Shown in pieces: positions 49,701-63,611 of a DNA stretch of 64,000 nucleotides. A model generated the notes under the pieces. That model was not told where the DNA came from. It saw only the letters and a list, made by a program, of their open reading frames with translations, and did no database searches. The stretch's first letter is position 1. Each line of letters opens with the position of its first letter. A program made the translations under genes and the position numbers. Source of the DNA: Camarhynchus parvulus (lineage: Eukaryota > Chordata > Aves > Passeriformes > Thraupidae); contig NC_044573.1 of assembly GCF_901933205.1 (NCBI RefSeq), positions 61,805,993 through 61,869,992 on the forward strand, read 5' to 3'.

Positions 49701-52700
49701 AAGAGAAGTATTTGAGGTTTTCAGCACTTTACAATGATAATAGTGGAGTTTTAGCCATAAACTGATTTTTTCTAATCCGGAAGTCCTTCCCTTAAATATG
49801 ACTGCAACAGTGACCAATTGGGTTCTACTGATACATTTAGAGGTAGACCACTTGAGGCCTGCTGCACACAGAATAAAAAACTGCTTTCTGATTTTATCTC
49901 TTGAGAAATCGGCCTTAAAAATATTTTTTTACCTTCTGTCTAACATGCTAATTATAAGTGACAATTTCTCAGAGGAACTGCTGAACCACCTTTCATAGAT
50001 TTTCTGGTCCTATTTGTCCCTGGACTACAGTTGCTCAGCAGTGCTGTCTCAGCATCATTAACAATTTACTCTGCCCAAACTGCTTTGTACTCTTTTTGTC
50101 TGCCTGTGAAGGAAGAATTAATATACATTTCTTTCAAGATTAGTTTTCCAAGTTTTCCTTATAAAGATTAAAACCTTATGTGGAAAGCTTGATTATTTAA
50201 GAACATTAGTTCTGACAGGTACCTTTATTTTTCTACTGGCATTTCTTAAGTCCAAGATAGCATTTTTGATGCAGAATGTCACTGACATATAGTATAATGG
50301 ATATAGTCTATTCCATGTATTTGATCATTTGTTTGATATTTTTGTATTTTGTTCTATTTCTAATGTTCTTATTCATAGTTTATTTTTTATTGGTAGGAGA
50401 AAGGGTTCTATTTTAGTAGAAATTTTAAAATTTGTTTCCACAACTATTTTTTTGACATTAGAGAGTTTGAAATCCTCACTCATGTGTAGGGATTTCAGGG
50501 GTACAAATCGGTCACTCTTTCAGCATGGAGCACAAGATTGTCTAAGTTAACTGGATCTACTCTATTTTATTCCCCCTGTGCCATAAGCCTGTTTCCTACT
50601 CTTCCTCTGCTTTCCCTGCAATGCTTGCCAGTCACTAGTCTGGCAGATCAAGGAGCTGTTTTGATGAAATGCCTTTTTTGTTTTGCAACTGCTGAAACTG
50701 GATTCTTGCATGTCTGTCTTTCTGCACGGCACCTCAGCATGTTGTTGTGCATGCTGAATTAAGAGTGATAAGCATGTCTTGGGTATTTAGTCATGAAATG
50801 CACTTTTTGTTCCTCACAAACATGTTATCTACTTGTGATGTGACATGATTTTGTTTTCTTTTTAATCACTTAGAAGTTCATTTTGTTTGCATACCTTTAC
50901 TCTGTTCTGGTTTTGGTTAAACCACTTGCATTTCACAGTACACCCGACTCACTACTGGATCATCTTTACAGTTGCTTAATTGGCAACAAAGACAGTGGGA
51001 ACACAGGTGTGGTATTATTCACAATTTGGACTTCCTAAAACCTTAGCACTGAAGCACATGTTTGCCCTATGGAGCTTGTACCACTCTTGTGGTACTCTTG
51101 TACCACATAGCTGTTTCCAATAACAGCTAGACTGCAAAGGAATGTGGCCATATCAGCTCCTTTCATCAATGTGCACTTCTATTTGTTGTGTATTTCCATG
51201 CCAGGGTCTCAAACCCAGTCTCAAAGCCAATATGAAAGCCAATGTGTTGTAGACAATTTTATTTATCTTATACTGTTGAAAAAATATATGACTTGGAGAA
51301 ATTCACCAGGATTTCTGACATGCATACATTGCAAGAGAGTATCCCATAGGATAAAACAGTCATCCCGCTTTCTCATTAAAATAATCAGTGAAGCCTCACC
51401 TTTTGCACATATGCTCATAAACACCCCCTCCCCCCATAGCCCTAACCAACCCGCTCCCCCCAAGAAACATGAAGAGTCAAGAAATTAAGACAAATTGTGA
51501 TGAGTATCCATGGGGAATCTTACAGACTGCTTGGTCCTGAAAAGTGTAGACTGGAAATTCATCATGTCTAAAATTTTCTTCCAAGACTTACCTCTTCCTC
51601 ATTGTCAAGAAATATTCTGTCAAAGAGAAGGGGCCACTGTTATTACACAATATGACAAGAGAAGTTCAAGACTATCAGTATGATACTTGCCATTTAATAT
51701 CCTTAAAATATGGAGATACTGGTATAAAGGTACATCAATATTGAAAGATCATGCACTATATTACTGGGAAAAAAAAACAAACAGAAAACAAAAATGCCTA
51801 GAACAATAAAGACTACTTTAGAAATTAAAAATGCCTGTATTTGCTGTGGGTGGGCTGTAGCTCTGGAACTAAATACTTGCCCTCCGCTGTTCAGATAGCA
51901 AAACGCTTTAGGCTCTTGAACTATTTTTAAGTGTCACTCCTACTTGATTAGACTAGGATGTGTTATGGATATCTCAATGACAGGGAGTAACATTTCAGCT
52001 TGTTACATTACATTTACATGGAGACAACTTTGATATAGTTTCCCTGGGGATATATTTAATGAAGTGCAATTAGAAAAAGAAATAAAAATCAGTCATAAAA
52101 AATAAGAAATAATATTATTAGCTTGCTGTTTGGAGAAATTCAACATGAAAAACTTTCAACTGAGTTATGGTCTTTCATGTTTGAGAGTAAATGCTAAAGG
52201 AATATTATTTTTTTTTCTATGGAGAGATGCTTTCTGGTGCAAGCTACTCAATAGCCCTGTCCCCAGTGGTAGAAAACAAGCAAGCCAGATATTTGTTTGA
52301 GAGAAATACTAAAGCAAAATATGGAAGGCAGTGAGATATTTCTAGTTTTACTTTTTAACCTTTTTACTGCTTGCTGAGGGAAATATTGTACCCCAAAATT
52401 TGAAAAGACTCATCTGGATTTTTCTTCAGAGATGGCAGTTAACTGTCCATCAGTTTATCAAAAAAAATCTCTTCATATAATGAAACCCTTGACAACTCAT
52501 TTGTTTCTGTGGATGGCATAAATGGTGATGATTGAATGAAAAAACTATTTATTTCTCTAATAATATCCTGGGAGAGTTTTGAATGAGTTTTGAAGGAAAG
52601 AATTAATGAACAGTTATTTTCAATACATTTATGAGAAAGTGAAAATTAAGTTTGAGTTATTAAAAAGTTTTCTAACTAATTTATTTATGTGCAATTCTTA

Positions 52701-53639
52701 AAATAAACATTATCTGTCATTTAGAGTTAAATATTGCTTCTTTAAACTTCTATTCAAGAAACCATGAGAGGATACCCATTGATCCCATTTTAACAAGACA
52801 CTTGTCTATGACTCCACCCCCCCACCCCAAAATCTGTCTATTTTGTCAAACTCTTAAATGCCATTGATCTCTCAAAGGGGATGTTATCAGCACAATCCCA
52901 ACACCATCCCACAGAGGCAAAACAACTACCCCTTATTCTTGTATCATCCCACTGTGAATCAGAGCCAGATGCTGGCACATGAAGCTGCATCTGTCAACAC
53001 TCTTATGGCACTTCATTGTAACTTGGCCAAAAAATTTCAAACTACTCACTCTCTTGGAAACAGCTACAGAGGGAATGTGAGGTATTCCGCTTCTGCAGAA
53101 AGGAATGGATGTCTTTCTTTGATAGTTCACTGCAAGGCAGTCTGAGGGTCAAAATTATGAGATACAAGAGAAAGCCACAAACCTTGGCTGATGAGTCTAA
53201 AAATGCTGAAATTAGTCTAAATCTTCGATTTTAATGGAAACAAGCCAATTTAAACTGTGAAGGCAGAGAAATTAGAGTAACCAAATTATTCTCACAATTG
53301 CATTTTGTTTATTGCTACAATTTAGTATTAAAAACATTTCACATAGTTCAGTAAACAAGTGTCAAATAAAGGGTGATTTCAATGGAGGATCATCAAAAGA
53401 CTCAACTACTTTAGTTTTGAAAAGAAAGCTATTTAGAAAATAAAGGCAAAAGTTAAATGCCAAAGTACCCCTCCTAAACAGCTAATACTAAACAAATAGT
53501 TTCCTATTAAAAATGTAAAAATAAGTTTAGCAAGGGACTTTGTAAAATAGTAATTGCATTTAATGACTCACTGTCATAATTGACTTCCAGTTACAATTAT
53601 TACAGCAGATACAGATGCTACAAAAAGTAAGTTAAAAAA

Positions 53640-54302
53640 TGGAAGCACTCTACAGGCAGCTTGAAGCAGCCTCAAAGTCACAGGCATGGATTCTTGGGAG
53701 GGAATGTAACTACCCTGATATCTACTGGAGAAGCAACACAATGAGGCACAAACAGTCCAGGAAGCTCCTGTAAATTGATGACAGCTTCCTGACAGAGGCA
53801 GTGGAGGATCCCACAAGGAACGGTGTGCTGGTTGCCTCATAGTGACAAACAGGGAAGGCCTTGTCAGAGATGTGAAGGCTGGGCGGCTGCTTTGGCTGCA
53901 GTGACCATCAGATTGTGGAGTTCAGCAATGGGCAGGGAAGAAGCAGGGCAGCAGGTAAGATTGCAACCATGGATTTCAGGACTGATGACCTTAGCCTCTT
54001 TAGGGATCTTTTTGGAAGAATCCCATGGCAACAGATCCTGTGGGAAGAGGGGTCCAAGAGACCTGGTTCATATTCAAGGATCACTTCTTCCAGGCTCAAG
54101 AATGATGCACCCCAATGAGCAAGAAACCAAAGAGGGCAAGAGACTTGCATGGATGAACATGGAACTCCTGTCATTACTCAAGTGTAAGCAGGAAATACAC
54201 AGGAGATGGAAGCAGGGTCGTGCCACTTGGAATGAATACAGGGAGTTTATCAGAGTAAGTTGGAGGCAAGGCTCTATCATAGAGCTGCTTAAAGTAAACT
54301 AG
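53640..54302 (+). mobile_element. CR1 LINE fragment (broken ORF2)
   Basis: In three shifting frames the segment matches the CR1 non-LTR retrotransposon ORF2 endonuclease-to-linker region. Recognisable pieces in order are CNYPDIYWRSNT, RHKQSRKLL, FLTEAVEDPTRNGVL, GGCFGCSDHQ with VEFSN, KIATMDFRTDDLSLFRDL, FKDHFFQAQE, RLAWMNMELLSLLKCKQE and RRWKQGRATWNEYREF. Several stops and at least two frameshifts interrupt it, so it is dead. It lacks the reverse transcriptase core and the 3' end. It sits in intron 11 in the same orientation as the gene. The call rests on remembered CR1 motifs; the boundaries are approximate. Confidence 0.85.
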
Positions 54303-57300
54303 ACAGCCAACAGCATCTTAAATGCCAACCATTTCAGCAAAGCAGGAACTTGCAACCTACATAGGTTTCAAGTGAACATTTGCCTTTGATGAAACATGAT
54401 AACCAACAATCTTCTCCTTCAGTCAGTTTTATAAGCCCAGGTAATATAACTCTAAAATTATAAGTGAGCTAATGAATCTGTTATCTTTAGAATATAATTT
54501 AAAAATTCTTAGGGAAGTTAGGCATCATAGATTGAATCTCTCTCAACTTTAACAACGAGGAAAATAGCTGACATCTATCTATTGTGCCTTTAAACACTTC
54601 CTAATGCCGAATACACTGAAACATCATAAAGAAGAAAAAAATGTTCTGAAGGGCTTCCTGCATTTTTTGTTAAAAATGAAAAACCTGTATCTCTATTATG
54701 AAGCTAGAAGTTACTCTTCTCATCCCAGTATAGAATTCTATGCTGTCTCTGCTGGAAAATGAGGAGGATAAATTTCAACCACAGTAATGGTACCAGTTTA
54801 CCATATCACATAGATAAAAAGAGCATAGAAAGGATCCAAAAGTACTTTGACAAGATACATTCCATCATGAAACATTTCAGCGTAGCAAGAATTCCTCATC
54901 TCTTCTGGTCTGAGAACATCAAATGCAGTAGACAGAAGAGTGCTTAGCTTTGGCCTAGCAACACATCCCTGCCTTGTTTTATGCCCACCTACTTATGCAT
55001 CTCATCCTCAGCCATTGGGACTGTAAGCTGTGGCAGATCTATTCCTTTCACCATTCTTTCTTCAAGCGCAACTTTCTTTTGATACCAGCTTTCTTCCTGC
55101 ATCTATCTGCACTGTCAAAAAGATATTTTACTTATGACATATACCTATAATGAGTCAAAAACTACTTTTATTTTTTCTTCATCAGGAACCTCAATTCCTC
55201 CCTCTGACAATTCACCTTCCTTCCTATTGTTTCACTTTGTCATTCAATACACCCAGTATTATCTGACAAAGTAAATAACAGAGATTTCAAAAGGTCTTCA
55301 ATGCCCACACACGTTATACCTAAACAGTTTTTTTAAATTAGGTTTAAAACCAAAATTCTTCCTGTATGTGAGATTTATTAATACAATTTTTGGTGGTTTG
55401 GGGAGCAATGTGTTACCAACAGTATCTACAGTGTGAAAAACCATGCATGGCTCTTTTAGTCCTGGAATATTTTGGTGGCATGAAGCATCATCTTTATGGA
55501 CAACTGCAAAATAAAATGTTTGCAATTCATTGCATCTCATTTAGATACCCAAAAGTTAATCGCCCAGCTTTAACCTTTAACTGTCTTTATAGCCAGTGGT
55601 ATGAAATGAAGGCCTCCAGAGGACAATTTCATCCTAAGAAAGATGCCTAAGATAGAAAAGATTAATCACCCTTTGAAGGTACCAATTTCTCTCCATTGAC
55701 TATAAATGGATCCCATGGGTGACTTATCTAGATATAACTGTCTGAAAGTTAACTTTTAAGTGTCTGGTAGTGAGACAGCCTACATACATTCAAGGAATAT
55801 GCTGCAAATGTGCAAGCAAGAATTTTGTTCAAAGGAAGACTTGAAATGACAAGTTTTCTATAAAATTTGAAATTATGTTATCAGGAGCAATTGTTGATGT
55901 AATCAAGGAAACAGTGGTGCCACTTGGAAAAAAATGCATTCCAGTTGCTATAGTGTTTTGGGAGTGAGTGATAGGGGAAAAGAAGAAATGGAGAGAGAAA
56001 TATTTTCTTGAATAAATGTGGAATATATTCCCTATCCAAATGATTCAAACAAAAGAAACCTAAACAATTTTTGCATCAGAACAAAAGCTCAGCCTTTAGA
56101 GCTTCCACTTTCATAGAATTTAGGATTTCGAATTTTAGTTGTCATCTGCCCACAATGTTCAATATTTTTTGGGTTTTTTTTTAATTTCTGTTAGATCCAT
56201 TTATATGTTCAATGGAAAGACATGGTAAGTTAAGTCATTTACCCAAAAATCATGGAGGATGCCTTGAGCACCAGGGTTAAAACTCATGACAGTGAAACCC
56301 AGGACCCTTTGTTCTACAAATAACTTCTTTAAAGCATAGAGCATCTTCCCTGGCAAAACTAAAGGGGAAGAAGAATCAGTAGCTATCAGAGCATTATTGG
56401 TTTAAAATAATCATGATCTCCAGTATTGCAGATTTCTCTTCCAGTGTTTCTCATAACTACAGCTATGGAACTTAGCTCCCAGTGATTTCAGTGGGAGTGA
56501 ATAAACAGGAGTTAGGAGCCAACACCTCTGCAGCTATGGGCCCTCCTCTGATATTTAATCTAATAAAATCTCTCAGTTCTTTTCCCTCTAACTTCAGACT
56601 GCATTATTGAAATTTTAAGTTCTGAAAAATGGCTATGGATTCACTGTCTTAAGTGACTGTCAAGTATAGACAAGACAGGTAACATAATCATTAATTCCTT
56701 GTTCACCTCATTGTAGCAAAAAGATTCAGAGATATGAGAAACTTTGTGGCTTGGGGATAGAGATACTTGGATTTAGTTTGACTTCCAGTGATTTCTATAT
56801 TAAGTATATTCATTATCCACAAATATCTGTAATTGAGAGAGATTATCAAAATTTGTAATTTTATCTCTAATTTTATCCATGTTAGGCTGTTTTTGTTTTG
56901 AAAGAACTGGCATATGCACTCTTTCTTGAAGACAACATAAAGCATTATCATTTTTGTAGCTATCACTTATAGCTTTTCTGACTCAAGCACTGAATGTTTC
57001 TTAGATGTAGCTGGACTAAGGATGGTTGAAAATATTATATGTACAGATAAACCAAATGCAAAGAACAGAAATTACTAAGCAGTGCTCACATGGCATAGTC
57101 AGTGTCTATTACTTTTCATCATAACAGCTTATAAGGTCCCTCTGTTCTGTTTAATTGTTAGCTGCAAGTATTTAGTTGCAGAGTTTTTTGTTTTAATTGG
57201 ATATTTCATATTGTGAAAAAAAAAAAGCATCTATGCCAACTCCTGATATTCATGTTAATTATGCTAGGGGTCACTGTATATGATACCAATTTATTAAAGG

Positions 57301-58131
57301 TTATTTCGGCAGAGAAAGACTGAATATGTCTTTTCATTTTGTAATCTGCCTCTACAGTCCTTTTGTACTACACTATGCTTATAATAACCCATCATTACCA
57401 CACAATAACCCATAATTTCCACTGTCCTGGTACGTAGTTCTTTGAGATCCATCTTTTATTTCTAGACATAACATGTAGGTTTATTTTTACCTGCTAACTG
57501 CCTGTGATAAATAATGTGAGGAAGTGAAGGCAGCAAATTCAATTTTCAATGTTTTCAATTCAATTTTATTTTAATGTCAGGAAAGGCTGTGTGACTTCTT
57601 AACGTCTAATGACAAAACTTAATGCTTAGCTCTTAACTCCTAAATGACTTCAGTCTTCTGAACATAAAAATTAGAACAGTTTTCACAAATATGGATTGAG
57701 CTAAAGAGGGATTTTGTGGTAAAAAAGCTATGTAAGGGAGCTCTCACAGATATACTTTTGTATAAACTGAAAACTCTGTCACGCAGCTAAAATACATTGC
57801 ATGTATTCCTAGACCCATAGTATCCGCTTTAAATTAAAACAGAAAAAAAACCCCAAAACACCAATAGCTCTACCCACACCTGTCTTGCCTGCCTCATTTG
57901 TATGCTTGTTATGCACACTTGCATTGTGTGAGATACAAATGCACAGGAAAAAAACATATATATATCAAAAAAATTCCCAGCTGTGACTTTAATTGGATTT
58001 GGTGTCTGAGTAAAAACACAGCAACCGATGTTCACACAATCTCCAGGAGTGTGCAACAATGATTCTCACACCTGTTTAATCACCAAATCAAGTATTTTCT
58101 GTTCAGAAACATCACTAAACCATGGTAGGAA

Positions 58132-58190
58132 TTTGGAAATAGGTGATCTTCAAGGTCCCTTCGAACCCTAACCTTTCTCTGATTCATTCT
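58132..58190 (+). mobile_element. CR1 LINE 3' end, short remnant
   Basis: The sequence reads like the conserved CR1 3' terminus: GGTGATCTTCAAGGTCCCTT, then CGAACCCTAACC, then a decayed GATTCATTCT version of the usual ATTCTATG repeats. It is only about 60 bp, 5' truncated as is typical, in + orientation. Confidence 0.7.
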
Positions 58191-58432
58191 AAATAAATAT
58201 TGTTATGTTTTTATATGTTCATGCATGCACATGTATACAGCATATATTATATTATCACTAAATAGAAACATATATAAGAATCCATTATCAACAACAAAGG
58301 ATGAACTCAAATCTTTATGCATTAAAAATAGAAGTCTATCAAGTTGCTGCTACTTATGTTTGGTGCCTTGAGAAGAGAAATTTAATCCTTCCCCTTACTC
58401 CCTTTCAAAAGAGCATTTAGAATATCAGTCTA

Positions 58433-58450
58433 CTTCCTTCCTTCCTTCCT
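58433..58450 (+). repeat. (TTCC)n tract
   Basis: Four to five TTCC units in intron 11. Confidence 0.85.
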
Positions 58451-60110
58451 ACACCCTCAGTTTTAACCTACTGGTGCTTGCTTTCAACTTAATAGATGGA
58501 TGGACTCCCAGGGTTGTTAGGTTATTTGTATAGGCCTGGTTTCATTGCCTGTGTGTTGGGGGAGTATCTCACAATAATGTACTTTACTCTAAGTTAGAAT
58601 CTATGTAGAGTTCCAAAATTATTTGTGGTTTTTTAACGGATTTCAAATACATAGATATAGTGGAACATAGCTAGCTTTGTTATTACCCATGTAATCTCTC
58701 CTTTTCTTCTTTTCTTATGCATCATAAAAGAAACTGCCTGATAGTGTGACAACACTAAAATTTAAAAGATTGCATTGCTACTGGTAATCACTGCATATAC
58801 TGTAGTGTAGGTTTTTCTTAAATAATATCATCAGCCTTATGCAAAATCAGAGTTTCACTTTATGTTGGGCAATTAACCATTTAATAGAGAGCCACATTCT
58901 GAGTGCAATTAAAAAACTGAAATATATCTTGGCTACTAAAATATACTTTCTTAAAACTCTAATTTTATTATCCATTAATTCCATCCTCCTTTGCCAAAAA
59001 ATTTTGTTTCAAATAGGTCATTAAAATCCTGTTTAGCATTTTTTTCCCATTTGATGTAATTTTGTTATGTGGCCATATCTAGACTACTAAATCAAATTCA
59101 ACTCAACTATTCTCTCTCTGAATGTGATTTTTTCACTCCTAGAGACAGCCACATCCAGTACACTTCCTCAAGGTCAAAATGGGTTGGATGTATCTCAGCT
59201 ATCTCTTGGGAGTGGTCCCTGGCCCCTGCCAATTCCTGAATAGAGCCAATTATTTTTTTGAGACACTGCTGCTTGGCACAAGTCAAAGTTGTCAAGGCTA
59301 TCCAAAAACATGTTGCAGGATATGTATATCTGAATTCCAGAGCCCAGTAATGTTCCCAGGCCCCATTTAATTGCCAGTGTGCATGAAATCCTTGTGTCAC
59401 ACTGTGTTCCTTAGGAAAGAACGCCTATATGGGGCATCAGTATTTTATTTCAAGTAATACATTCCAGAAAATTAGCATTTGCATTGTTCAGTACAGTTAC
59501 ATAATCTCACCTCTTGATCCTCAGCTGTTCTTTCTTAGTAAAAAAACAGTTTGCTCCTTTCATGAGCACATAATAAGCAGAGAAACCTTTCCCCAGAACA
59601 GTCACAGCCTAATGTCTGGAGAGTAATGACTGAAATCTGGGGAGAGACTCACCTTTAACTTGTAGCAACTGACACATCAAAACGGGAAGCCTGGGCAGAA
59701 GAGTTGGACTCCATTACGTTTTCAGTCCGCTAAAAGCATATTTGGCAGTCTTGCCTCATTCTGCTGATCCATGCCTTGTTCCAGCATTCATTAAACATTT
59801 GATTGGAATTTACTTTCATAACAAATGACTCTGCAAAGACAATTACTTTATTTGAATTATTTTTACTATCACTAGAGAATGATGTCATATATGAGCAGAA
59901 TGAGATTTATCTGAGAACATTTTGCTGCACAGAGAAACTGTAACAAAGTATTGGTGCTGTTGGACCATAGGATTCCTGCTGTTGAAGGAACTGGTATATG
60001 GATATGAGGAAATGAACAGTCATAGGAATCGTATTTCCATATATTGCACTCTGTGGTAGCATTATTTCTCTCCATATCCAATTGGAATATTCACCATTCT
60101 GAAATGCTGG

Positions 60111-60149
60111 TATAATAATAATTATAAAATAATAATTATAATAATAACA

Positions 60150-60183
<34 letters not shown>
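60111..60183 (+). repeat. (TAA)n-rich microsatellite
   Basis: Imperfect ATA/TAA repeats followed by about ten perfect AAT units. It resembles the AAT tract of intron 4 but lacks the AAC part. Confidence 0.9.
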
Positions 60184-63100
60184 TTCAAGTATTTAATATT
60201 TTTATTTAGAAAGATATATTTAGATAATTTATTAAGGTTGCTGCAGACAAGTTGAACTCAGAAGATCAGGAAAGAAGGAAAACTCATATAATTTGATATT
60301 ATCATAAATTAATTTATACACAATATTTAAATATGACATTTTTGACACACATAGAAAGACATTTCCTAGATTGAGAAAAGTAAGGTAATTACAGTTTGTC
60401 TTGTATTCCTTATCATGCAATAAAAAAAATCTAAAATATTAATAAACCAAATCAGGATTAAGTTCTTCAGGATATCTCAATCAATTTGATAAAAACTGAT
60501 GACAGAAGTTTCCCAGAGCTTGAGGACTGTAACTGATTTTCAATGAAGTATTCATGTTACCTGGTTAGAGTCCTAAACCTTCTACTCATCCTTGCAGCCT
60601 GTTTCTTTCTTTTGAGTCTGTGGAGGAAGGTACTCATGTCTTGATGTGACACTTTTTATTCTGGTTAGATCATTCCCATGAGCCTAAATCCAAAACATTT
60701 CACTCTTTCTGTTTTCATCAGAAGTAATTTGTTGTCAGCTTTTTACAATATCATATATGAAGGAGATACCTAAAGCACAGCTGCATGGACAGATGACACA
60801 TGGAAATGTTATGGATCAACTCTAGGGACAGACTGGCATAGAAATGCATGGACATTTTTGTGCTTGCAATTACATCTTTTGGAGAAATCAAAGCTTACTT
60901 TATTTTTTTTTAAGCAGCTTAAATGAACCTTAGTGGGTTATCTCCTAGCAGTAAAATGGAGGCTATGTTGGAAATGAGAAGCAAATAACTATGCAGTGCT
61001 TTTTGTGGCTGCATTTTTAAAGCTGCGAGATAAGTGTATGTCCAGAAATAATAGTGGTAATCTGGATAACAACTTCTTGTAATTCATGGACTTATCTGAT
61101 TGTCCACTGAGAGCATTAAATACATCCTGCTGTCCTCTCATTTACATCATGGATATGTGTCCAACTGGCCACTGCCAGAGTCAAGATAGTAGACATCATT
61201 AATACGAATGGTCTGATCTGTTGAAGCCAATTCCTCATTTCTATTTATCAGTCTGTACTACAGAAAACCACTTGTGCTTTATAACTTAAAGAAGAGAGAA
61301 GAAGGAAAAGAAAAGAAATTTGACTTAGGTTATCCCCTTTAACATATTTCATCAAAAGAATGGATAAAATATTTATTCATTTACTGTCCTTTACATTCCC
61401 ATCAAAGTGAATAGAGGGACATTTAATAAGACATGGAAACATTAAAGAAGCCTTTTATCAGAGTGGATGGGAACCTGCTCAGAACAAACATTTTGGCCTA
61501 AGGGAAAGTTTTTGATCTGTGAAGCTTAGACTTAAAACACTCTCATATTGGATCATGCGGTCAATTTGCATGAAATAAATGATTTGCTTAAAACTTGTAA
61601 AGCTATAAAATAGAACTTGACAAGTCATTAGCAATAAGTGGTATCATACTGGCATTATGCGCACACTGGTGCTATCATTAGAAAACTGCTGCCACAGCAA
61701 AGCACAGGGAGATAATGGGGCCAGCCTACAATTTGACCTAGAGGAGTTAGATCATTGCCCCACACTGTAGATACCACTCTGGAGTCCAAATTATCGACTA
61801 TCCTTCATCATTACTCATCTACTCAACATTCTGAGCCACTGCCCTTTATCCTTTTTCACACAAAATATTCACCCAAGTTATAAAAATTATCACTTTCTCT
61901 AACTGGGGAATAGGTGGTCTAGTTCTGGAAAGGAAAAAAAAAGGAAAAAAATAGGAAAAAAATCCTAATGTTTATTCTAGGACTTTGATCAAATGTAGAA
62001 GGAAAAATAAGATTATCCATTCATCATTAATTGCTATGTTCTTCTTTGTTTTCATTCTGAACTGGCAATTCAATTGCTCCAGATTCTTTATGTTGACCTG
62101 GTTATGAATGCAATTTTCTATTCCAGTTGGCAACAAAGGTAATCAGCAGTTCATTAGTTCAGTTTGCAACTTCAAGATTATTTTTTTTCAGACATAAAGC
62201 ATTTGGAAAATCATGGCTGAATATCTGGATTCCTGACGTTTGCCTAACATTCATCTTAAGGCTATAGTTATTCTGTGATGATATCAGTAAATATGCACTT
62301 GGGTTTATTGCCAAGACAGGAAATACATGGAAAATGTAGGATTATTACCATTTGTTGCAAAACACCTTCAATACATTGGTTTTATCAATGTGTTAATATT
62401 TTTTCAGAGGGTCAGGGACATGTCAAGTTTGAGCAGCTCTATGTTTGATGTTTTATACAAATTGCTGGATGAACTGAATCACATGCTAGCAAATTATGTG
62501 TCTGCAATTGTACATGTGTTGATGAGATGCAATAACATTAAGTCTATGATGCTCAAATCCCACTGCTGTCTTCAAGATAATGTTTTTCTAATGCCTTCCC
62601 CATGAGTATACATACCTTTGCAAAGTGAGAGGGGTAAGTAAGATGCTGCAATTTCCAAGGCCCATTAAAGCCTTAATTCCTTTTCTGAGCCTATATTCAA
62701 GCATGAGGCATGGCTTTGCGTTTCTGACGTGAAGGTGGAGCTGAGCTTTAACAGTCTGTTTGCATGTGGACTCTGGTGCAGTCAATGTATGCTGGTGCAC
62801 ATGACTGAATCAATATAATATTTAACTAATTTTATTTCTCAGGTCACAAAAAATGCATTTTCCAAATGACAGTGACAGAATAGATACTGAGGCTAAATGC
62901 CAGTGAAATAAAAGGAAACAAGGAGACTTCAAATATGTCATAAACTAGAAAATAAGCATAAGTAATATAAGGGTACATTAAATATGTTTGTGAATCTGTG
63001 GAGAAGTGAAGTGAGAAGTGTTTTCTACAAAACATGGTATCTGCACGTAGGCTAAGACAGTACAGAAAGTCCCAGCTGAACACTCTGAGAGAGCAGAGGT

Positions 63101-63611
63101 GTTTCAGTCAGCAGCTGGAATCAGAACCTCATCAGTGTTTACAATGCATAACCTGGTTGGTATTGGCTAATTAAGAATGAGCCTTAAGGATGAGAAACAT
63201 CATAATTTTTACTAGTGTTTCCAGGAGTTCATTAAGTGGACTTTAGGGAGCAACTGAAGATCATTTGTTTGACAGAAGAAAACAAGGCTTTGTTGTAGAA
63301 GAGGCATCACGAGCATGCAGCCTTATTATTATAGTATTATTATTATCTTTTGAATCTAAGGAAGAAAACCAGAACTGTAGCATTTCAGCATATGCTTGAG
63401 CCACGTGTACTTCATTGGTTTCAAATGTGACTCTTAAAAATAAATTATTTGTTAAGAAATACGTTTCCTTCTTATAGTGTCTGAAAAATATTAGCTTTTA
63501 TGCACAATGTAATATTTTTAACATGAACCATTTTGAAGGGAGCTCAGCCTCCCAGTGAAACTGCTCAGCCTGTTGGTGAATACATCTTCTATACTTCATA
63601 ACCTGTCTTAG

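Larger units (their letters stand above)
46723..63611 (+). other. TRDN: TRDN intron 11 (16.9 kb)
   Basis: The longest intron in the window. It holds a broken CR1 ORF2 piece at 53640-54302, a CR1 3' end at 58132-58190, a TTCC tract at 58433-58450 and a TAA-rich tract at 60111-60183. No exon in triadin phase with a convincing acceptor was found. A Pro/Lys-rich frame near 51420-51488 was checked and does not fit. The rest is ordinary AT-rich intron. Confidence 0.8.

Noticed and set aside
51420..51488. Pro/Lys-rich frame (SPNQPAPPKKHEESRN) after a C-rich tract, resembling the human Pro-rich exon
   Set aside because: The AG before it gives the wrong frame for phase 1. In the correct phase the peptide is unlike triadin, and exon 12 at 63612 fits better.
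53823..54302. 159-residue open frame, the longest in the window
   Set aside because: Part of it is CR1 ORF2 in one frame, and the rest is out-of-frame CR1. It is a transposon remnant, not a host gene.
59107..59400. 97-residue minus-strand open frame, checked as a possible retrogene or retroviral piece
   Set aside because: I recognise no domain, and length and context fit chance in intron DNA.
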